Assembly: GCA_964643075.1 (NCBI GenBank)
Contig: CAZXQO010000005.1
Location: forward strand, 73,637-137,636
Length of the DNA stretch: 64,000 bases
Origin: Desulfocucumis sp964643075
Lineage (GTDB): Bacteria > Bacillota > Desulfotomaculia > Desulfotomaculales > Desulfocucumaceae
Direction: 5' to 3'
The notes under the pieces were generated by a model, which was given only the letters and a program-made list of their open reading frames with translations, had not been told where the DNA came from and searched no databases. A program made the position numbers and the translations under genes. Below are positions 59,661 to 64,000 of this stretch, piece after piece; positions within the stretch are counted from its first letter, which is position 1, and each line of letters opens with the position of its first letter.

Positions 59661-60630
59661 GTGCGTCCTGTTACCTGACAATCTCCTAAGAAATTAGGAA
59701 TAAAACAGGTGGAAAATGGATCAATTAGAATCCATAGCTAACTGTATTGATAATTATTCAGGGGTGAAATTCCCTTGACAAGTGTAGTGAACTTGAAAAA
59801 ACCTAATACTCCGACTAGCGTTGAATGATGCCACATGAAATGTTAGAAGCTCGGTGAAGTCGGCGAAAATATTACCTAAGTCAGAAGATATGGTGATGAA
59901 GTAGCCGGGGTGCTATAAAATGAGTAGCGTTAAGAATGTTCTAAAAAGAACTGACGAAATCTCGAAAGTACGGGTCGTGAATAGAGGAATGCTGAAAAGC
60001 ATTTTATCCTTACCGGATTTTTAGAAATGGGAAGGGTATTTCCAATTGCCCAACCTATCCATATCCTTACAATAGGATTGGAATACACGAAGAACTCACT
60101 AAAGTAACACAACCGTGTATATATCTAAACGGCTCATAGAGAGAGACGAACCTCATATATGTAAAGCTAATCAATACGGAACAGGAGAAGCGAGAAAGAG
60201 GGTTTAACGATGGTATACGTACTCTAAGGATATAAGGTTATATAAATACATAACCGAAATTCCTGTATTCTCGCGGCAGTAGGGGTGTAGTACTGAAGAA
60301 GCTATGATAACAAGTAGTGGAGAGAAGACCCCAAGTCTAATCAATAAATTATTTTAATCAACAGTTTTTGGAGCAGGTATGCGGAAATGACGTGGCCACG
60401 AAATGCAATTTCTGTGGAGGTTGCTAAAACGGTTGGCACAACAACAAAAACTACTGAGAACAGATAGCGGTTTGAGAACAATGCAAAAGCTAAATGCATT
60501 CAGGAAAAAGTTAATTTAAAATAAAAAGAGATTAGATGGAACGCCGTATACGGTGATAAGTCGTAAGTACGGTGTGGAACGGGGGAAAAGGGAATCTGAC
60601 TGTCTCTGCGAGATAAAAGATTACCCTTAC
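59661..60630 (+). mobile_element. ORF-less group II intron
   Basis: 5' end GTGCGTCC fits the GUGYG consensus. Domain I includes EBS1 TCCAATT (60041-60047), an exact complement of AATTGGA just before the 5' end. Domain V is at about 60541-60575 (GCCGTATACGGTGATAAGTC then GTAAGTACGG). Domain VI AAGGGAATCT / AGATT-A-CCCTT has a bulged A at 60623, the expected branch point, with the 3' end about seven bases on (TTAC). Some 970 bases with no reverse transcriptase frame in domain IV, so it would need a helper in trans. The 3' exon runs into the integrase-like gene. Confidence 0.85.
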
Positions 60631-60670
60631 CTATCGTTATACCGTCTTGTGACTGTGTGAGGTGTTATAT

Positions 60671-61834
60671 ATGTCTGAATTTAGTTTAAAAAAGTATAGA
60701 AAGAATCCTAAAAATACAAAGGAAAAAGTATTTATTCAGTTTTTATATGAGAGGTTTGGTGGTTTACCTACAGACACCGAAGAGTTTGATAATGATTATT
60801 TTACTTTGTTGGATGAAGGTCATTTAATTGAGAGTTTAAATTACTATATTTCTAAAAATCGTGTTAATAAACAATCAACAGCAGGTGATTTCATCACCTA
60901 TACTACTCAATTCTTTGAAATGCTGTCAGAAGAGTATGATTTGAAAAATGAGATTTTTGTAAATAAGGAACTTTATAAAAATTTTATTATAAAGTCAAAG
61001 GAGATAATTTCTAAACTAAAGGAAACTGAGAATAAGGGTATTGCTAGTGATCAACAATATGAAGACTTAAATAATGGTATTGAAAAATATTTAAAAAAAT
61101 TTAGCAAACAGGCTATTTATGATGAAATTAATAAATTTAGGGATGTAGCATATGCTAAAAAAACGATTTACTTTAATATATACCACCGCTTTGTATCTAC
61201 CATAACAATAAAATTAGTAATGAAATTCGCTCTTTCAAATTTAACTTTGATTTCTTTAAAAACAAATGATTTGGATATGGAAAATGAAGTTCTAAAAGTA
61301 AAGAACTTTAGGTTACCACTTGATGAAGAATTAATGGAACTGTTATCAACATACTTAGAAATTAGGGAGTACGTTTTGAGCATCCAATCTAAACAACAAA
61401 GCATATTGTTTATTAAACCAGATGGAGAACCATACATAACTATTTCTAACAATAAGGAAAAACCCGATTGTACAAGGCTTTTTAAAATAATGAACGATAT
61501 ACTAGATAATGTAGCCACCGATTTATTTGTTTCAAGAAGGATTTTAGAAATGCTCGATAAAGGGCTTGATATTTCAACTGTGGTTGAGATATCTGGTAGA
61601 GCTGATAAAAAGTGTATTGAGTTACAGAAGAACTATCTCCGTGATGCGGGCGACAGATTACAACAATTTTTTAAAGGAACTAAAAAGAAAGAAGTTTATT
61701 TAAGCTGTCCTTTTTGCGGTAAAGAAGTAAAACCAATAAGCGAAGAATGGATTTTAGTTCAACTTGAAGAGAATGGCCCTAAGCATTTGTCTTGTAGGGA
61801 GTGCAAAGGAAAAAATGGAAAATACCGTTTATAA
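60671..61834 (+). CDS. Integrase-fold protein with C-terminal zinc ribbon, active site degenerate
   Basis: A 387-residue AT-rich gene. Residues 15-160 look like the helical N-terminal core-binding domain; 175-335 follow the tyrosine recombinase fold (LISLKTNDLDMENEVLKV, FRLPLDEELMELLSTYLEI, ILFIKPDGEPY, RRILEMLDKGLDISTVVEIS). The first catalytic arginine (GLRISEL in integrases) is FALSNLTL here, and the second box HxxR is VSRR, so recombination activity is doubtful. A zinc ribbon CPFCG...CRECKG closes the protein near 345-380. GAGGTG precedes ATG 60671. The end overlaps the HNH gene by 20 bases. Confidence 0.7.
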   Translation: MSEFSLKKYRKNPKNTKEKVFIQFLYERFGGLPTDTEEFDNDYFTLLDEGHLIESLNYYISKNRVNKQSTAGDFITYTTQFFEMLSEEYDLKNEIFVNKELYKNFIIKSKEIISKLKETENKGIASDQQYEDLNNGIEKYLKKFSKQAIYDEINKFRDVAYAKKTIYFNIYHRFVSTITIKLVMKFALSNLTLISLKTNDLDMENEVLKVKNFRLPLDEELMELLSTYLEIREYVLSIQSKQQSILFIKPDGEPYITISNNKEKPDCTRLFKIMNDILDNVATDLFVSRRILEMLDKGLDISTVVEISGRADKKCIELQKNYLRDAGDRLQQFFKGTKKKEVYLSCPFCGKEVKPISEEWILVQLEENGPKHLSCRECKGKNGKYRL

Positions 61835-62336
61835 AACATATGAATTGGAAGATGAGCTAGACTTGTATATTAACATAAATGGCATGCCAAAATTTTCTAA
61901 AAGAAAAGGCTCTATGTTAAGCACTCACGGTAATCAGTTAAATGAGGAAGAAATAGACGATCAAATAAAAAGAGACTTTATTGATGATATTGATGAACCA
62001 GAGAATGTAACAGAAGAAGTTCGATTGAATCGAATAAAAAGGTATCAAAAAATAGTAAAGCGGTTAAAGAAAGAATATAATTACCAATGTCAATTATGTA
62101 GGGATAATTTTCTGATGGATAATGGTAATTACTACTGCGAAGCTCACCATATTAAAATGTTGTCTAAAGACGGCTCCCAATCTCCCGAAAATGTTTTGAT
62201 TCTTTGTGCGAAACACCATCGGATGTTTCATTATGCAAGCAATACCTGTATTATTGGAAAATTAATTAAAGGAAAAAGGAACATTAAAATTGGCAAAGAA
62301 GAGTTCATGGTACAATATAATTTACTTAATTTATGA
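61815..62336 (+). CDS. HNH endonuclease
   Basis: A 173-residue nuclease. A charged N-terminal half precedes the HNH fold: CQLCRDNF near 95, CEAHHIKMLSKDGSQSPEN near 113 and LILCAKHHRMFHY near 134, giving two zinc CxxC/CxxH pairs and the catalytic HH, N and H. I start at ATG 61815 (AAAGGA upstream), inside the last 20 bases of the integrase-like gene, so the two are translationally coupled. The pair could be a restriction-like or mobile-element module. Confidence 0.82.
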   Translation: MENTVYKTYELEDELDLYININGMPKFSKRKGSMLSTHGNQLNEEEIDDQIKRDFIDDIDEPENVTEEVRLNRIKRYQKIVKRLKKEYNYQCQLCRDNFLMDNGNYYCEAHHIKMLSKDGSQSPENVLILCAKHHRMFHYASNTCIIGKLIKGKRNIKIGKEEFMVQYNLLNL

Positions 62337-62414
62337 TTCATTGACAGTTCTACACATTAGCTTCACATAAAACCAGATTATGTCAATTGCTTTCGACTAT
62401 TTAGGGAGGTTTTT

Positions 62415-63161
62415 ATGAGAAGTGATATTCTATTTTTTGTGATAATTGGTAAAATGGATCATCTGCAACAAATAATTGATGGTTCTTTAAGATTTTCTCC
62501 ATCTCAGCGATACATTGAATTAGAAGAAAAACAGCATAACAAAGGGCAGGGTGATTTACTTGAGGGGAGGATGAAAATAAAGTGTACTTCCGTAAAAGTA
62601 TATCATCCTGATACCAATCAATTTTTAGGAAAAATAGAAAACGTGGTAGTTACAATGGCAATACAAGACGTCAAGAATATTCCAGCATTTTGTTTGACAG
62701 CCGGTAATAGATTACATTGTTTAGAGTATATAAATGAATGCGAATACACTGTTAAATTCAATGATATACAAAAAAATACAATTTTAAAAAATTTTCCAGA
62801 TGCTGATGCAGCATTAGTATTCTTGCAACCAGAAAAATTTATTAATGACATTACTCGAAAATATAATTGTATATCAGATTTTATTAGATACTATGACTAT
62901 GATATATTAACAACTGATATGCTTTGTACAATACTTGGCGTCGAAGAAATTAAGCCTAAAACGAAATATTACCTGACATATGATAATAAATTTAGGCATT
63001 TGTTATGCAAGGACATGGCATTTAAAAATCAGGATGAATATAGGTTTTTAATTTTAGGTGAGTATATAGAAGAACCCAAAAAATATGAATATGAATTGAC
63101 CTCTGATTATATATTGGTTAACTTGAAAGATTTCTTTAATGGGATAGCAGTAAGTATATAA
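62415..63161 (+). CDS. Uncharacterised 248-residue protein (DUF2971-like start)
   Basis: An AT-rich gene with a strong AGGGAGG. The N-terminal phrase GKMDHLQQIIDGSLRFSPSQRY followed by E...GD..EG resembles the opening of proteins of the DUF2971 type often met in accessory and defence regions, but the rest (NRLHCLEYINECEYTVKFND, KYYLTYDNKFRHLLCKDMAF) gives no firm match. No signal peptide or membrane helix. 78 bases after the HNH gene, same strand; could be one operon. Confidence 0.6.
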   Translation: MRSDILFFVIIGKMDHLQQIIDGSLRFSPSQRYIELEEKQHNKGQGDLLEGRMKIKCTSVKVYHPDTNQFLGKIENVVVTMAIQDVKNIPAFCLTAGNRLHCLEYINECEYTVKFNDIQKNTILKNFPDADAALVFLQPEKFINDITRKYNCISDFIRYYDYDILTTDMLCTILGVEEIKPKTKYYLTYDNKFRHLLCKDMAFKNQDEYRFLILGEYIEEPKKYEYELTSDYILVNLKDFFNGIAVSI

Positions 63162-63595
63162 AAAATTGTTCATCTTAAATTTCCATAATTCATATTCTGA
63201 GCTAAATGTAATTGTAGAGAAATTTATTATGTAGTCCACTCAGAGAGTACAGGACATGAGCGAAGACCTGTGATCTCGCAGGTGCCGGGAACACATAATT
63301 GTTAGGTGACATTTTCATGATAAGAATATTAGTAAAAGGATGATAGGATGTTTATACTTATATTTCCAAGTAGTGAGCCGTATCCTGGTTAAAATAAAAA
63401 GTAATTATAGTTAATCCGAGGGGTAAGAATGAAGATCAAATGCTGCATAAGCGTAAAACGATGAAACCGTTTATTAGGAACAATGCGGATTAGAATTGAA
63501 CATATTCAAAACCAATAGAACATCATCTGCTTACTTGCCCGATACATGGCAAGAAACGGCACTGCATTCTGTCTGAAAATTTATAAGTCCAGGGG
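63162..63595. other. Intergenic region with a candidate structured RNA
   Basis: No gene. TAATCCG (63412-63418) and CGGATTA (63486-63492) could close a domain containing AAACG-loop-CGTTT (63456-63472); CTTGCC/GGCAAG (63534-63553) forms a separate hairpin before the next gene. An ACCTG/CAGGT stem is near 63268-63283. I match none of these to a known family. Confidence 0.35.
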
Positions 63596-63982
63596 TTGGT
63601 TATTATAAAAAAAGCATTTTTGATAGCAATTATCTTTACCTTGTTAACTATGCCTAAAGCTGAAGCTTCTCCCACTCACAAAGTTTTCTTTGTTATTGGA
63701 CAAAAGAGTTACACTACAGACGGACAAGTAAAATCTATGGAAGCTGCTACCTTTACGGAAAATAGCCGTACGTATGTTCCGGTAAGATATCTGGCATATG
63801 CTCTGGGAATTGATGACGATGGCATTACTTGGAACCCGTCGACTCAGACAGTGACCTTAAGCTTGGAAGACACCGTTCTAAAGATGGTTGTTGGAAACAC
63901 AAAACTTTATGTAAATAATCAGGAACAGACTATGACTGCAGCCCCTTGTGACCGTCAAGTAGAAATGAACAAATTTCGATAA
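63596..63982 (+). CDS. Exported stalk-domain protein (copper amine oxidase N-terminal-like), truncated
   Basis: A 128-residue secreted protein: signal peptide KKAFLIAIIFTLLTMPKAEA, then one stalk repeat with YTTDGQVKSMEAATF, TYVPVRYLAYALG and TQTVTLSLEDT, and the start of a second (LYVNNQEQTMTAAP). The expected second half is lost: the frame runs into CDRQVEMNKFR and stops, so the gene is truncated or frameshifted. TTG 63596 directly abuts AGGGG; ATA 63605, giving the usual MKKAF start, is better spaced but non-canonical. Confidence 0.7.
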   Translation: MVIIKKAFLIAIIFTLLTMPKAEASPTHKVFFVIGQKSYTTDGQVKSMEAATFTENSRTYVPVRYLAYALGIDDDGITWNPSTQTVTLSLEDTVLKMVVGNTKLYVNNQEQTMTAAPCDRQVEMNKFR

Positions 63983-64000
63983 ATAATTTTTAACACCTAA

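Noticed and set aside
60360..60540. Domain IV of the intron searched for a reverse transcriptase/maturase
   Set aside because: All frames are interrupted; the intron has no encoded protein.

Overview
The window looks like a chromosomal stretch of an anaerobic, spore-forming Firmicute of the Peptococcaceae/Desulfotomaculum type. The basis is gene content (SpoVB-like flippase, a SleB-type hydrolase behind a c-di-AMP riboswitch, MinC, SLH proteins, acyl-CoA dehydrogenase with EtfAB and an HdrD-like protein, a hydroxyacyl-CoA dehydratase activase operon, [FeFe] hydrogenase), frequent TTG starts, and dispersed repeats. No 16S gene is present, so the taxonomy is inferred.

Layout. 1-1.6 kb: end of a polar amino-acid ABC operon. 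1.8-6.1 kb: small membrane protein, TatD-linked radical SAM protein, CadC/CadA metal efflux. 6.3-10.7 kb: preQ0/queuosine cluster (queD with no ATG/GTG/TTG start, queC, DUF366, queE, folE), then a YpmA-like protein and surE. 10.7-17.3 kb: SpoVB-like flippase, an EF-G-like GTPase, class V desulfurase, acyl-CoA dehydrogenase. 17.4-20.5 kb: three-gene acyl-CoA dehydratase activase operon. 20.8-26.7 kb: DUF3786, orphan histidine kinase, NUDIX, MinC, galT-glgA. 27.1-31.5 kb: acyl-CoA dehydrogenase, etfB, etfA, HdrD-like protein. 31.6-38.6 kb: HflX, CapA, MutT-like, riboswitch plus LysM/SleB hydrolase, small proteins, GH15 glucoamylase. 38.9-40.8 kb: multi-cluster [FeFe] hydrogenase.

40.9-48.1 kb is the most unusual region. 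It holds an active-looking P-type ATPase with an LPGRIR-type N-terminal domain, a 50-aa truncated copy of that domain overlapping its 3' end, a second protein with the same N-terminal domain fused to a P-type ATPase body that has lost all catalytic motifs, and three small proteins, two of them membrane/amphipathic. I read it as a candidate metal transport or homeostasis module with a pseudo-ATPase partner.

48.2-58.3 kb: zinc-ribbon membrane protein, FapA (DUF342), DUF2148, SLH phosphodiester glycosidase, type 2 IPP isomerase, an AT-rich 2-TM orphan, tRNA-Ala(CGC), an EcsC-like protein and an SLH protein. 58.6-64 kb: an AT-rich accessory island with a ribbon-helix-helix remnant, a pyrimidine-dimer-glycosylase-like protein, a tRNA remnant, an ORF-less group II intron (EBS1/IBS1 match and bulged-A domain VI visible), an integrase-like zinc protein overlapping an HNH endonuclease, an orphan, and a truncated stalk-domain protein.

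Several genes were found only by reading gaps or correcting starts: 6328-6726 (ACG), 45001-45234 (ATC), 40936-41088, 36108-36203 and 56632-56775. Motif positions are approximate and family names come from recognition of motifs, not from a database search.
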